Positions 8,783 to 20,440 of a DNA stretch of 64,000 nucleotides are shown here, piece after piece; position 1 is the first letter of the stretch, and each line of letters begins with the position of its first letter. Below the pieces are notes generated by a model. The model was not told the origin of the DNA, searched no databases, and worked only from the letters and a program-made list of their open reading frames with translations. Source of the stretch: an uncultured Pedosphaera sp. (GTDB lineage: Bacteria > Verrucomicrobiota > Verrucomicrobiia > Limisphaerales > Pedosphaeraceae); assembly GCA_903918755.1 (NCBI GenBank), contig CAIXFN010000082.1, forward strand, positions 1 to 64,000, read 5' to 3'. The translations under genes and the position numbers were made by a program.

Positions 8783-9724
8783 TCAATACGGGCTGGCCCC
8801 ACTCTTCAGCGCGGAAGTGCGCCGGGCCAGCCACAGAATGTCCACGTTGTTCGGGACTCGTCCGAAATTCAATTGATTGATATCCAAGACTTTGGCGTTC
8901 AGGCCGCCCCGGCCCACATCGATGGATTGCATCCATTTGTGGATTTCAGCATGGCCATCCATGAAGGAAAAAGCCCCGGAATTATTGTGAAAGCCGGCGG
9001 GAACATCCACCCAGCCTTGGCTGGCAGTATCGGCGGCGCTGTCGGGCATCCGAAAGCCGAAGGCGCCGTCGTTGTTGCTGGCGGGATGTTCGTCGGTGAA
9101 CACCCACAAATCCGACGGGGAAGGGCTGGTGACACTGGATTCCCGGCTGTACACCCGCCATCTGCCACCCGGATTGGCCATGTTGATTCCGACCTGGGCG
9201 GAGTCGAGCCAATACCCGGGGGTAGGGGAGGCATCGCCAATGGCGTACGTGCCGACCGACTGGCTGGCGGAGACGCTGCGGATGCGGTGGACAATGCCGA
9301 CCCCGGGGCGATTCACCGTGCTCCAGTCCGCCGGGCACTGATAAATGCCGGGGCTCTTGGTATAGGGCGCCAGAACCGCGACTTTGGGGTTCAAGAGGGT
9401 GGCGGTGTCCCAATTGGCCGGATTGGACCCGTCGAAATCCAGGACACCTTGCAGCCAGCCATCGCCGCCATAAGTGTTGGGGAAGAACGTGCCGTGATTG
9501 TCGTCGGCATAGAGCTTGAAAGCCAGCACCAGCTGTTTTTGGTTATTCACGCACTGAATCCCCTGCGCTTTGACCTTGGCGCGGGCGAGGACCGGGAGCA
9601 GCATGCCAGCAAGAATGGCGATGATGGCGATGACGACCAGCAATTCGATCAGGGTGAATGCTGCCCGCGGATTCCAGGGCGGGGTCGGTAGGGATGAGGC
9701 GGTGGAGCTGGGCGAGGCAAGCAT
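8783..9724 (-). CDS. type II secretion/type IV pilin-like pseudopilin (prepilin N-terminus, H-X9-DG-like C-terminus)
   Basis: 313 aa. Residues about 22-45 are [20 protein letters not shown], the classic prepilin signal: cleavage before Phe, Glu at mature position +5, then a hydrophobic helix. The C-terminal half carries the FTDEHP-NND and [12 protein letters not shown] motifs of the expanded H-X9-DG pseudopilin family of PVC bacteria. Such proteins are processed by a prepilin peptidase and probably assemble into pseudopili or surface structures. Planctomycetes and Verrucomicrobia carry dozens of paralogues, so the specific role is unknown. It is divergent from the next gene with only 24 bases between starts. 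Confidence 0.85.
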   Translation of the reverse strand: MLASPSSTASSLPTPPWNPRAAFTLIELLVVIAIIAILAGMLLPVLARAKVKAQGIQCVNNQKQLVLAFKLYADDNHGTFFPNTYGGDGWLQGVLDFDGSNPANWDTATLLNPKVAVLAPYTKSPGIYQCPADWSTVNRPGVGIVHRIRSVSASQSVGTYAIGDASPTPGYWLDSAQVGINMANPGGRWRVYSRESSVTSPSPSDLWVFTDEHPASNNDGAFGFRMPDSAADTASQGWVDVPAGFHNNSGAFSFMDGHAEIHKWMQSIDVGRGGLNAKVLDINQLNFGRVPNNVDILWLARRTSALKSGASPY

Positions 9725-9748
9725 GGCCGACTCGGATACGATTACCTC

Positions 9749-10162
9749 ATGCCAGTGTCAAGACGTAATCCCCACAAAGTCCTTGCGTGTGTGCCGGGTG
9801 TCTGGTTGAATTCCCATTGGTTGCAACTTGAATCCAAATCGCATGGCCGCAACCCGGTGGCCAGAGCAGCATTGGCGGGAATGCTGGTCCTGATGTTGTT
9901 GGTTGCTTCCCTGCTGGCCGCCAGTCCTTCTTTGCATCAATACCTGCATGAAGACTCAGCCCCCGGCAACGAGCTTTGTGTGGTTTGCCTTTTGGCACAC
10001 GGCCAGCTCGACCACCCGGCGCCCGCGGCACTGCTGAGTTTCTTGGTTTTTTCCCTGGTGATATTGACTTTGTCCGCCCGGACTTTTCCGTTCGCCTGCA
10101 TTGATCGACGCCTTTCGCCCACCCGCGGTCCGCCCGCACTTTTCCTCCTCCCCATCGTTTAA
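9749..10162 (+). CDS. small membrane protein with His/Cys motif, first gene of metal-uptake cluster
   Basis: Up to 137 aa. A signal-like hydrophobic helix (about residues 41-58) is followed by a short extracytoplasmic loop with HQYLHED, then [14 protein letters not shown], and a second membrane helix (about 96-112). The clustered His and Cys residues could bind a transition metal. It lies 82 bases upstream of the porin and zinc-type binding-protein genes on the same strand, which supports a metal-related role. The start is uncertain: a GTG near residue 37 or the Met at residue 45 would give a cleaner signal peptide. No named family recognised. Confidence 0.6.
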   Translation: MPVSRRNPHKVLACVPGVWLNSHWLQLESKSHGRNPVARAALAGMLVLMLLVASLLAASPSLHQYLHEDSAPGNELCVVCLLAHGQLDHPAPAALLSFLVFSLVILTLSARTFPFACIDRRLSPTRGPPALFLLPIV

Positions 10163-10243
10163 TTGGTTTTTTGTTTGGTGAACTTTGGTTGATATCTGGC
10201 GCTGCCGCGTTGGCGGATTTGGGCCAGTCAGGAGAGATGCAGC

Positions 10244-11716
10244 ATGAGATTTTTTAGATGGTCCGTTTGCGCGGGCGCTTTCTGTTTGAGTGCCAGCCTT
10301 TTGTCAGCGCAGGTAACAAATGAAGTGGAGGATTTGAAGCGGCAACTCCGGGCTGCCACCGAGAACTTCGAGAAGGCGATGAAGGAACAGCATCAGGTCA
10401 TCAATGCCCTGACACAACGCCTGGATGAAATGCAAAAGCGGCAGACCGCCGCCGATGAGAAGCAAAAACTGGCGGAGCAATTGGCCGGAGAACTTTCCAA
10501 GCCAGTGCCGCTTCCCGCCCCGGCGACGCCCCTGGCTAGTCCGGCCTGGTCCGCGAGCCAGCCCCTGACGATTGCCCGGGCAGGTTCGGCGTACATGAAT
10601 ATTAGTTTCGACACCCTCATGACCGTGGGTGGGTCGACCGCCGGTGATCCGTCCGCGCGCTTGCAACTCGGCGATCACGATCCGATCAAGAACGGGTTTT
10701 CGCTGCGCAACGCGGAAATCACCCTGGACGGCGCGGTGGACCCGTATTTTAAGGGCTTTGGCAACATTGTGCTGAAGTTGGACAAGAACAATGAGACCGC
10801 GATTGAACTGGAGGAAGCTTACCTGCAATCGACCTCGCTACCCGAAAACCTGCAGCTTAAGGGCGGCCAATTCTTTGCGGGGTTCGGACGGCAGAATCCG
10901 CAGCATCCCCACACCTGGGCGTTCGTGGACCAGCCAATTGTGCTGAACCGGGCGTTCGGTCCGGAAGGGCTGCGCAGCATCGGCACGCAATTATCCTGGC
11001 TCGTGCCGGTGCCGTTTTACACCGAGGCCTTTTTGGGGGTATTTGACGGGCAGGGGGGCACCGCCTTCAACTTCCGGAATCCGGGCGACCCCGACGCTTC
11101 CGGAGTCAACCGCTTTCACGGCCGGCGGACCATCGATGCCGGTTTGAGCGGTCCCCAGGACCTGGTTTATGTGCCGCGGCTGGCTTCCTCGTTCGAGTTG
11201 ACGGAGCAACAGACCCTGGTGGCGGGCCTGTCCGGGGCTTTCGGGCCGAATGACACGGGACTCCGGAGTCGGACCGAGGTTTACGGCGCGGACGTGTATT
11301 GGAAATGGAAATCGGCCAATGCGTCCGAGGGATTTCCCTTTGTCTCCTTCCAAAGCGAGGTCTTGTTCACTCGGGCCGGGGCGGGGGCCGATCCCACGGC
11401 CCCGGGAGGCGGACTGGCGGCGGAGAATCTGCATGACTGGGGCTTTTACGGCCAGGTTCTGTGGGGCTACCGTCCGCATTGGGTGGCGGGTTTGCGAGGG
11501 GAATACGCCAACGGGAATACGGGGGCTTACGATGCGTCCGACATTTATCGGGGGCAACGCACCAGGATATCCCCCAACCTGACCTGGTTTCCTTCGGAAT
11601 TTTCCAAGTTGCGGCTGCAATACAATTATGACGATGGCGAATACCTGGGCCAGCAACATTCCGTCTGGCTCCAACTCGAATTCCTGCTCGGAGCGCATGG
11701 GGCGCACAAATTTTAA
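10244..11716 (+). CDS. outer-membrane porin-like beta-barrel with N-terminal coiled coil
   Basis: 490 aa. A signal peptide (residues 1-22, cleaved after LLSAQ) is followed by a coiled coil (about 25-85, rich in Glu/Lys/Gln), a Pro/Ala linker and a long stretch of alternating beta strands ending in a C-terminal Phe, the hallmark of outer-membrane barrels. The pattern (FGNIVLKLDKNNETAIELEEAY, then GGQFFAGFGRQNPQHPHTWAFVD) resembles the phosphate-selective porin O/P group, though here the context is metal transport. AGGAGAG about 7 bases before the ATG is a good ribosome binding site. It lies 21 bases upstream of the zinc-binding protein gene and is probably the outer-membrane entry route for its substrate. 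Confidence 0.78.
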   Translation: MRFFRWSVCAGAFCLSASLLSAQVTNEVEDLKRQLRAATENFEKAMKEQHQVINALTQRLDEMQKRQTAADEKQKLAEQLAGELSKPVPLPAPATPLASPAWSASQPLTIARAGSAYMNISFDTLMTVGGSTAGDPSARLQLGDHDPIKNGFSLRNAEITLDGAVDPYFKGFGNIVLKLDKNNETAIELEEAYLQSTSLPENLQLKGGQFFAGFGRQNPQHPHTWAFVDQPIVLNRAFGPEGLRSIGTQLSWLVPVPFYTEAFLGVFDGQGGTAFNFRNPGDPDASGVNRFHGRRTIDAGLSGPQDLVYVPRLASSFELTEQQTLVAGLSGAFGPNDTGLRSRTEVYGADVYWKWKSANASEGFPFVSFQSEVLFTRAGAGADPTAPGGGLAAENLHDWGFYGQVLWGYRPHWVAGLRGEYANGNTGAYDASDIYRGQRTRISPNLTWFPSEFSKLRLQYNYDDGEYLGQQHSVWLQLEFLLGAHGAHKF

Positions 11717-11737
11717 CCAAGAGAAAGCCTGAAAATC

Positions 11738-12658
11738 ATGAAACGTTTTTTGCATTACTTGAATCTGGCCGTTTGGCTTGGCCTGGCGCCGCTGGCGGCG
11801 CAAGCCAAGTTAAAGCTCATCGCCACCACGGCAGATTTTGGTGCCATCGCCGAGGCCGTGGGGGGCGACAAGGTCGAGGTGACGAGTCTGGCGCGGGCCA
11901 CCGAAGATCCCCACTTTGTGGACGCCAAACCCTCATTCATCGTCAAGATGAACCGGGCGGACGTCCTGCTGGAGGGCGGGGCGGAACTGGAGATTGGCTG
12001 GCTGCCGCCTTTGCTCGACGGTTCGCGCAACACCAAATTAGCCGCGGGCGCCCCGGCGCACATCATGGGTAGCCAGGGGGTGCGGTTGTTGGAAGTGCCG
12101 AGCACGCTCGACCGTTCCAAGGGGGATATTCATGCGGCGGGAAACCCCCATTTCATGACCGATCCCGCCAATGCGCGGATCGTCGCGGTTCACGTGGCGG
12201 AAGTGCTGAGCGAGCTCGACCCGAAGTCGGCGGAGACCTATCGGGCGAACCTGAAAAAGTTTACGGATGCGCTGGACGCCCGGATGACTGAATGGGAGCA
12301 TTTGCTGGCCCCGTACAAAGGCCAGGAAGTCGTGGCGTATCATAATTCCTGGCCGTATTTCGCGGAACGCTACGGTCTCAAAATGGACCTTTTTCTGGAG
12401 CCAAAACCCGGCATTCCGCCCACCCCGGCGCATCTCGCCGAAGTCATCACGCGCATGAAAGCCAGCGGTGCGCATGTCATTATCGTCGATCCATATTTAA
12501 ACCGCAAAACCGCCGAGACGGTGGCCCGCAACACGGGAGCCGCGGTGGTGGATGTCACCCAATTCCCGGGCGGGATCAAGGGGACGGAGGGCGGGTACAT
12601 TGCGATGATGGATCACGTGGTCAATGCGCTGGCCAAGGCGCTGGCAACGAAGCCTTAG
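11738..12658 (+). CDS. znuA: periplasmic Zn/Mn-type ABC transporter substrate-binding protein (cluster A-I)
   Basis: 306 aa with a signal peptide (about 1-22, ending AAQA). It belongs to the ZnuA/TroA/PsaA family. The ligand positions are readable: His in EDPHFVDAKPS, His in NPHFMTDPANA, His in AYHNSWPYFAERYGL and Asp in IIVDPYLN. The third ligand is His, as in zinc-binding ZnuA, whereas manganese-specific PsaA has Glu there, so zinc is the better guess. The usual His-rich loop of ZnuA is absent. It is followed after 7 bases by the permease gene. The gene symbol is by family; specificity has not been tested. Confidence 0.85.
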   Translation: MKRFLHYLNLAVWLGLAPLAAQAKLKLIATTADFGAIAEAVGGDKVEVTSLARATEDPHFVDAKPSFIVKMNRADVLLEGGAELEIGWLPPLLDGSRNTKLAAGAPAHIMGSQGVRLLEVPSTLDRSKGDIHAAGNPHFMTDPANARIVAVHVAEVLSELDPKSAETYRANLKKFTDALDARMTEWEHLLAPYKGQEVVAYHNSWPYFAERYGLKMDLFLEPKPGIPPTPAHLAEVITRMKASGAHVIIVDPYLNRKTAETVARNTGAAVVDVTQFPGGIKGTEGGYIAMMDHVVNALAKALATKP

Positions 12659-12665
12659 AACCAAC

Positions 12666-13526
12666 ATGAGCGAAGCACTTGAGGTTATGAAGTGGCCGCT
12701 GATTGCGTGCCTGTTGCTGCCGGGGTTCCTGGTTTACCTGGGGCTCCATATTGTGCGCCGGGAGATCATCTTCGTGGATCTGGCCTTGGCGCAGGTTGCC
12801 ACATTGGGCACCTGCGTGGCCATCCTGCTGCATTACGAGCCGGGATCCACCCCAGCCTACCTGATGTCCCTGGGCTTTACGTTTGTGGGCGCCATCATCT
12901 TCACGATCACGCGCAATCAGGGGCACCACCACGTGCCGCAGGAGGCCTTGATCGGGATTGTTTACGTGGTGGCCGCGGCGCTCGGGATTGTGCTGTTGAG
13001 CAAGAGCGCGGAAGGGAACGAGGAACTGCGCCGGACGCTCATCGGGGATGTCCTGCTGGTGGACCCGCATCGCGTGCTCAAAACCTTCGCGCTTTTTTGC
13101 GGGGTGGGGGCGGTACACTACATTTTTCGTCGGAAATTCTTTGCCATTTCCTTTGAAGCCCAGCGAGCCGCCGCGGAGGGCCTCGCGGTGCGGTGGTGGG
13201 ATTTTCTTTTTTACGTCTTGTTCGGCTTGGTCGTCACCAGTTTTGTCCAGATCGGGGGGGTGTTGTTGGTCTTCTCCTACCTGATTGTGCCGGCCGTCTG
13301 CGCCAATTTTCTGGCTTCGAAATTGCGCTCACTGCTGATCATCGGCTGGATTATCGCCACCACGTGCAGTGTGCTGGGCCTTTACGTTTCCTATGAACGT
13401 GATTATCCCACCGGCGCGGCGATTGTCTGCGTCCTGGGCTTGGCGCTCTTGCTCGTGGGGCTGTATGTGCGATTTGTGCGGCGGGGCCCGGCGCCCACCG
13501 CGGTCTCAGTCCCGCGGGGCGGCTAA
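12666..13526 (+). CDS. znuB: metal ABC transporter permease (ABC-3 family)
   Basis: 286 aa with seven to eight membrane segments. Family features include RREIIFVDLALAQVATLG near the N-terminus and the coupling region around EAQRAAAEGLAVRWWD. A cytoplasmic QGHHHVPQEALIG stretch is His-rich. The start at 12666 was preferred over an upstream in-frame ATG at 12624 because the latter would overlap znuA and add a non-conserved basic leader. It works with the upstream binding protein to carry zinc or manganese across the inner membrane. No ATP-binding subunit gene is present on either side: the next gene is atpB. Confidence 0.85.
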   Translation: MSEALEVMKWPLIACLLLPGFLVYLGLHIVRREIIFVDLALAQVATLGTCVAILLHYEPGSTPAYLMSLGFTFVGAIIFTITRNQGHHHVPQEALIGIVYVVAAALGIVLLSKSAEGNEELRRTLIGDVLLVDPHRVLKTFALFCGVGAVHYIFRRKFFAISFEAQRAAAEGLAVRWWDFLFYVLFGLVVTSFVQIGGVLLVFSYLIVPAVCANFLASKLRSLLIIGWIIATTCSVLGLYVSYERDYPTGAAIVCVLGLALLLVGLYVRFVRRGPAPTAVSVPRGG

Positions 13527-13757
13527 AAAGCCGGCCTGGCTCCCGGGTTCGAACCCGCCCGGGAAATTTGCGTCTTCTCGGGATGGGCCCGCCCATCCGG
13601 GGCGGGCGGCCATTGCTTGTTGTAGGGCAGCAAAAAAAGGCGAAAAAAACGCTTGTGAATATTTTCACGATCAGGCAATTTCTCCCCCGCTTTCGACAGA
13701 TGCGGAAAATTGCCGCGGGACGTTTGTCCCCGGAAACAGTCACTAAATTTAGACACA
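13527..13757. other. intergenic region upstream of the atp operon
   Basis: About 230 bases expected to contain the atp operon promoter. GC-rich dyads lie at 13542-13565 (CCCGGGTTCGAACCCG and flanks) and near 13583-13610. The right half is AT-rich, with a plausible -35 TTGTGA at 13654 and CAATTT 17 bases further on. Confidence 0.4.
13655..13668. promoter_or_regulatory. short dyad, possible operator near the atp promoter
   Basis: GTGAATATTTTCAC: 5-bp arms GTGAA/TTCAC around TATT, in the AT-rich part of the atpB upstream region and overlapping the tentative -35 hexamer. Weak evidence: short dyads occur by chance. Confidence 0.25.
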
Positions 13758-14657
13758 ATGCGCCTCGTTAAAGTTATATTGATGATCCTCTGGATGGCGT
13801 CCTTCCCCTTGCTGGGTAGGGCGGCAGAGGTGGCCCATGCCGAAGGTGCCAAGCATGAGGAAGGTATTCCCCTGCATCCGGTGGACATCGCGAACATCGG
13901 CGGCTTCCCGATCACCAATTCCATGGTGGTCACCTGGATCGTGGCGCTGGGACTGATCATTTTTGCCCGCCTGGCCACCAGTCATTTGAAAGAAGTGCCG
14001 TCAGGAATGCAAAACTTCGCGGAATGGCTGGTAGAAGGCCTTTACGGTTTTCTTGGCAATATTATCGGGGATCAAATGGTCAAAAAGACCTTCTGGTTTT
14101 TTGGCACGATTTTCATCTTCATTGTTTCCTGCAATTGGTTCGGGTTGGTTCCGGGAGTGGGAACCGTCGGCTGGAAAGAAGCCGGTTCCTCGGAGATTAT
14201 CCCTTGGTTCCGCGGCGCGAATGCCGACCTGAACATGACTTTTGCCATGTCGATGGTCTTCTTCGGTTGTTGGATCGTCTGGGCTCTTCAAGCCAATGGC
14301 GTGGGCGGAGTTTTGACGCACATCTTCGGGGCCAAGGGCAATACCAGCGGCGCGCTAAAAGTGCTCATGACGGTGGTGTTCCTGATCGTGGGTGTCCTGG
14401 AAGTGGTTTCTATCTTGTTCCGCCCGGTTTCGCTGAGCTTCCGGTTGTTCGGGAATGTTTATGCAGGCGAAAGTATGCTGGAAGCGATGTCGAAGATCGT
14501 TCCGAGCTTGGCATGGTTGATCCCTATTCCTTTTTACTTTCTCGAACTCTTGGTGGGCGTGGTTCAGGCCCTCGTGTTCATGCTCCTGACCTCGGTGTTC
14601 ACCTTGTTGATCACCTCGCATGAAGAGGGCCACGGCAGCGAAGAGCACCACCATTAA
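13758..14657 (+). CDS. atpB: ATP synthase Fo subunit a
   Basis: 299 aa. Subunit a forms the proton half-channels next to the c-ring. The essential Arg lies in SLSFRLFGNVYAGE, and the last helix carries ELLVGVVQALVFMLLTSVFT. The N-terminus has a signal-like hydrophobic stretch followed by a His-rich periplasmic segment (VAHAEGAKHEEGIPLH), and the C-terminus ends in a HEEGHGSEEHHH-type tail. The ATG at 13758 was chosen because earlier in-frame codons lack any conserved sequence. First gene of the eight-gene atp operon; no atpI precedes it. Confidence 0.96.
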   Translation: MRLVKVILMILWMASFPLLGRAAEVAHAEGAKHEEGIPLHPVDIANIGGFPITNSMVVTWIVALGLIIFARLATSHLKEVPSGMQNFAEWLVEGLYGFLGNIIGDQMVKKTFWFFGTIFIFIVSCNWFGLVPGVGTVGWKEAGSSEIIPWFRGANADLNMTFAMSMVFFGCWIVWALQANGVGGVLTHIFGAKGNTSGALKVLMTVVFLIVGVLEVVSILFRPVSLSFRLFGNVYAGESMLEAMSKIVPSLAWLIPIPFYFLELLVGVVQALVFMLLTSVFTLLITSHEEGHGSEEHHH

Positions 14658-14726
14658 ATCAAACAATTTGGCGGTTTGACCGTGTTCAATCGCGGGAGCC
14701 GTCGGAAACAACCAAAGGAAACTGAT

Positions 14727-14939
14727 ATGTTAATGCCCATGTTGGCAGAGTTGACCGGAAATATTCACGTTGCATTCGCCGCCCTCGGTGCGGCCATCGG
14801 CGTGGGTATCATTGGCATGAAGGCTTCGGAAGCGGTGGGACGCAATCCCGGCGCCGCGACCCCGATCCTCGTTCAAGCCATCTTGAGCACAGCGTTCGCC
14901 GAAGGCATCGTGTTCTTCGCGATCTACCTGGCTCACTAA
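14727..14939 (+). CDS. atpE: ATP synthase Fo subunit c
   Basis: 70 aa, the usual size: two helices joined by the polar loop with RNPGA (MKASEAVGRNPGAATP). The ion-binding carboxylate is the Glu in STAFAEGIVFF. It is followed by Gly-Ile rather than the Ser-Thr of Na+-coupled rings, which favours proton coupling. AAAGGAA lies 7 bases before the ATG at 14727. The gap to atpF holds a strong hairpin (14946-14969) that could help set the high c-subunit stoichiometry. Confidence 0.96.
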   Translation: MLMPMLAELTGNIHVAFAALGAAIGVGIIGMKASEAVGRNPGAATPILVQAILSTAFAEGIVFFAIYLAH

Positions 14940-14945
14940 TCAACC

Positions 14946-14969
14946 GGCGCGGGGCGGGTGCCCCGCGCC
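14946..14969. promoter_or_regulatory. stem-loop between atpE and atpF
   Basis: Perfect 9-bp arms GGCGCGGGG/CCCCGCGCC around a CGGGTG loop, starting 7 bases after the atpE stop. No T-run follows, so it is more likely an mRNA-stabilising or attenuating hairpin than a full terminator. Confidence 0.6.
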
Positions 14970-14993
14970 ACCATTTTCCCAGTATTTCCGAGT

Positions 14994-15539
14994 ATGAACT
15001 CTTTGATCTTTTTGGCAGCTGCCGGGCCGCTGGATGCGGCGAAGGAAATTTCGCGCACGTTTGGTTTGGATTGGCCGCATTTCATCGCGCAGGTCGTCAG
15101 CTTCCTGATCGTGGCCGGGTTGCTGGCCAAGTTTGCCTATGGTCCGATCTTGAAGGTGCTTGAGGAGCGCCGCCACCGGATCGCTGATGGCCTGGCCAAC
15201 GCGGACAAGATCAAAGCGGAATTGGCCCGGACCGAGGCGTCCCGGCTGGAGATTTTGAACAAGGCCAATACGCAGGCCAACAAGCTGATCGAAGAGGCCC
15301 GCACGGCGGCCGCCCGGGTGTTGGAGCAGGAAACCCAAAAAGCCATCGCCACGGCCGAACAGATCATCAGCAAAGCCAAGGAAGCCGCCGCCGCTGATCG
15401 GTCCAAGATGCTCTCCGAACTCCGCCGCGAAGTAGGCAACCTGGTGGTCGATACCACCGCGAAGGTCACGGGCAAGATTCTGACGGCGGACGATCAAAAG
15501 CGTCTGGCCACGGAAACGACCCAGCAACTCTCGGCCTAA
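14994..15539 (+). CDS. atpF: ATP synthase Fo subunit b
   Basis: 181 aa. One N-terminal membrane helix (about residues 28-46, FIAQVVSFLIVAGLLAKFAY) is followed by a long Ala/Glu/Lys/Arg helix typical of the peripheral stator, ending in a delta-contacting region. The start at 14994 was preferred over an upstream in-frame codon at 14958 because that codon lies inside the inter-gene hairpin. Anchors F1 to Fo together with subunit delta. Confidence 0.95.
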   Translation: MNSLIFLAAAGPLDAAKEISRTFGLDWPHFIAQVVSFLIVAGLLAKFAYGPILKVLEERRHRIADGLANADKIKAELARTEASRLEILNKANTQANKLIEEARTAAARVLEQETQKAIATAEQIISKAKEAAAADRSKMLSELRREVGNLVVDTTAKVTGKILTADDQKRLATETTQQLSA

Positions 15540-15563
15540 GCTAATCCGGTAATCGGCAGCGCG

Positions 15564-15956
15564 ATGAAAATCTCCAAACAAGAACGGCGTGAAGCGAAGC
15601 AGCTTTTTCAAAGCTGCGTCCCCGGTGGCATCCTTGACGAAAGCAAGGTCCGTCAGGCGGTCACGGCAGTAATCGCCCAGAAGCCCCGTGGCTATGCGGG
15701 CATCCTCAACCACTTCCAGCGGTTGATCAAGTTGGAGATCGACCGAAGGACCGCCCGGGTGGAGAGCGCGGTGACCTTGAGTGTCGCCGAGCAGGCGGCG
15801 GTGCAGCAAACCTTGACCCGGCAATACGGGCCCGGGTTGAATCTTTCCTTTGCCCAGAACTCCGCCCTGATCGGCGGGTTGCGCATTCAGGTGGGCAGCG
15901 ACGTTTATGACGGCAGCGTCAAGGCCCGGTTGGAAGCTTTGCGCGAGTCCTTTTAA
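15564..15956 (+). CDS. atpH: ATP synthase F1 subunit delta (short form)
   Basis: 130 aa against about 175-180 in most bacteria. The C-terminal region is typical ([35 protein letters not shown]), matching the family signature with its Gly-Gly and the final arm that contacts subunit b. The N-terminal six-helix domain is reduced. Its position between atpF and atpA confirms identity. The reading frame is intact, so this is a compact delta rather than a pseudogene. Confidence 0.9.
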   Translation: MKISKQERREAKQLFQSCVPGGILDESKVRQAVTAVIAQKPRGYAGILNHFQRLIKLEIDRRTARVESAVTLSVAEQAAVQQTLTRQYGPGLNLSFAQNSALIGGLRIQVGSDVYDGSVKARLEALRESF

Positions 15957-15985
15957 TTTTTCATCATTTCGGAACCATTGACGCT

Positions 15986-17518
15986 ATGAGCACCTTATTA
16001 CAAGACATCCAGTCTCAAATCTCGGGGTTGAAGACCTCGGTCTCCCGCCAGAACGTGGGGGTTGTGCGGGAAATCGGCGACGGCGTGGCCAAGATTGAAG
16101 GCCTGACGGCGGCGATGTTGAACGAGATGTTGGATTTCGGCAACGGCGTGGTCGGTCTGGCCTTGAACTTGGAAGAGACCGAAGTCGGCGCCATCATCCT
16201 GGGCGACTACACCGGCATTCGCGAAGGTCAGGAAGTGCGCACGACCGGCAAGCTCTTGCAGGTGCCTGTGGGCAAAGGCCTGCTCGGCCGCGTGGTGAAT
16301 TCCCTGGGCCAGCCGGTGGACGGCAAAGGTCCGGTGGTGAGCGACGTGAGCTACCCCGTCGAGAAGATTGCGCCGGGCATTATCAAGCGCCGCTCCGTGA
16401 GCCAGCCGCTGCAAACCGGCATCATGGCGGTGGACGCGATGATCCCGATTGGTCGCGGTCAACGCGAACTGATCATTGGTGACCGTTCGACGGGCAAGAC
16501 CACCATCGGGGTGGACACGATGATCAATCAGGCGCGGATCAACAAGGCCGGTCTGGCCTCGGGTGAGAAGGATTTCCGCCCCATCTATTGCATCTACGTG
16601 GCCGTGGGCCAGAAGCAGTCCAATGTGGCCCGTGTCATCAGCGTGCTGGAAGAAGCCGGGGCGATGCAATACTGCATCGTGGTCACCGCGACTGCGGCCG
16701 ATTCCGCCACCAACCAATATCTGGCCCCGTTCGCGGGTGCCGCGATGGGCGAATGGTTCATGGACAATGGCATGGATGCGTTGATCATTTTTGACGATCT
16801 TTCCAAGCACGCGGTGGCTTACCGCCAGGTCTCGCTGGTGCTGAAACGTCCCTCCGGCCGCGAAGCGTATCCCGGCGACGTTTTCTATCTGCACAGCCGT
16901 CTGCTCGAACGTTCGGCGCGCGTGAGCGAACGCTACGGTAACGGTTCCTTGACGGCCCTGCCGATCATCGAAACCCAGGCGGGTGACGTTTCGGCCTACA
17001 TTCCCACCAACGTGATTTCGATCACGGACGGACAGATTTACCTGGAAACGGATTTGTTCTATCAAGGTATCCGTCCCGCGATTTCCGTTGGTTTGTCCGT
17101 CTCTCGCGTCGGTTCCGCGGCGCAGATCAAGGCCATGAAGCAGGTGGCCGGGCGCATCAAGGGCGATCTCGCCCAGTTCCGCGAATTGGCTGCCTTTGCG
17201 CAGTTCGGTTCGGATTTGGATGCGGAAACCCAGGCGAAACTTGAGCGCGGCAAGCGCATCGTGGAAATCTTCAAACAGCCGCAATACAACCCCCTGGCGG
17301 TCGAAATCCAGGCGGCGGTCCTGTGGACGGTGCAGAACAAGTTCTTTGATGATGTGGCCGTGGAAAAGGTCAAGGATTTCCAGAACAAGCTCACGGATTA
17401 TCTCTCGAGCCGGAAGTCGGATTTGATGGCGAAAATCCTGAAGGAAAAAGCCCTCACCGACCCGCTCATCGCGGAACTGAAGACGGCGGTGACCGAGTTC
17501 AAGCAAACCTACAAGTGA
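15986..17518 (+). CDS. atpA: ATP synthase F1 subunit alpha
   Basis: 510 aa, full length. The Walker A motif GDRSTGKT sits at residues 165-172, and the alpha-specific Arg finger region [19 protein letters not shown] is present. Non-catalytic nucleotide-binding subunit of the F1 hexamer. It lies 29 bases after atpH and 8 bases before atpG. Confidence 0.98.
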   Translation: MSTLLQDIQSQISGLKTSVSRQNVGVVREIGDGVAKIEGLTAAMLNEMLDFGNGVVGLALNLEETEVGAIILGDYTGIREGQEVRTTGKLLQVPVGKGLLGRVVNSLGQPVDGKGPVVSDVSYPVEKIAPGIIKRRSVSQPLQTGIMAVDAMIPIGRGQRELIIGDRSTGKTTIGVDTMINQARINKAGLASGEKDFRPIYCIYVAVGQKQSNVARVISVLEEAGAMQYCIVVTATAADSATNQYLAPFAGAAMGEWFMDNGMDALIIFDDLSKHAVAYRQVSLVLKRPSGREAYPGDVFYLHSRLLERSARVSERYGNGSLTALPIIETQAGDVSAYIPTNVISITDGQIYLETDLFYQGIRPAISVGLSVSRVGSAAQIKAMKQVAGRIKGDLAQFRELAAFAQFGSDLDAETQAKLERGKRIVEIFKQPQYNPLAVEIQAAVLWTVQNKFFDDVAVEKVKDFQNKLTDYLSSRKSDLMAKILKEKALTDPLIAELKTAVTEFKQTYK

Positions 17519-17526
17519 GTTGAGCC

Positions 17527-19868
<2,342 letters not shown>

Positions 19869-19940
19869 TGAATCTCGGAACCGGGCGGGCAGGGCTGAAC
19901 AGCCCCGTCCGCCGGGTGAAGAATATCGAACAACTTGATC

Positions 19941-20351
19941 ATGGCCAACACCCTGAAGCTTGAAATTGTCACTCCGGACGCGGTGACTTATTCCGATGAC
20001 GTGGAAATGGTCACCCTGCCGGGCGCGGAGGGTGAAATGGGGATCTATCCCAACCACGTGCCGTTGATGACGCAGATCGTAGCCGGCGAAATTTCGGTGC
20101 GCAAAGGTGGCCGGGATTTGTTTCTCGCCGTGGGTGATGGTTTCGTTGAAATCACCGGTAAACGGGTGGCGGTCATGACGGACATGGCCATCCTGGCCGA
20201 CAACATTGACGAGGCCAAGGCGGAAGAGGCCCGCCGACGGGCGGAAGCCCGCCTAGTGGAGAAGCTGGATGACGAGGAAACCGCCACGGTCAATGCGGCA
20301 CTCGCGCATTCCGCCGCCCAGCTGCGCGTCAAGCGTCGCCAGGGCCGCTAA
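19941..20351 (+). CDS. atpC: ATP synthase F1 subunit epsilon
   Basis: 136 aa. The N-terminal beta sandwich is clear (LKLEIVTPDAVTYSDDVEMVTLPGAEGEMGIYPNHVPLMT), followed by a two-helix C-terminal arm (EEARRRAEARLVEKLDDEE) that can inhibit hydrolysis. The ATG at 19941 was chosen over a TTG two codons earlier. Last gene of the operon; a strong bidirectional terminator follows. Confidence 0.95.
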   Translation: MANTLKLEIVTPDAVTYSDDVEMVTLPGAEGEMGIYPNHVPLMTQIVAGEISVRKGGRDLFLAVGDGFVEITGKRVAVMTDMAILADNIDEAKAEEARRRAEARLVEKLDDEETATVNAALAHSAAQLRVKRRQGR

Positions 20352-20375
20352 GTCCGGACGTTCCGATTGGTTTTC

Positions 20376-20400
20376 AAGGCGCGGGAAATTCCCGCGCCTT
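20376..20400. terminator. bidirectional terminator between atpC and ppk2
   Basis: Arms AAGGCGCGGG and CCCGCGCCTT (10 bp, perfect) around AAATT, with TTTTGTTT beyond on the plus side and an A-rich left flank. It separates the convergent atp operon and ppk2 gene. Confidence 0.85.
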
Positions 20401-20440
20401 TTGTTTATGGATTAAAGCTCCGAGGGATCCAGTCTCGGCG

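Noticed and set aside
13541-13566. T-arm-like GGTTCGAACC sequence, possible tRNA
   Set aside because: No acceptor stem, anticodon arm or D-arm can be placed around it; it is a GC palindrome in the atpB upstream region.
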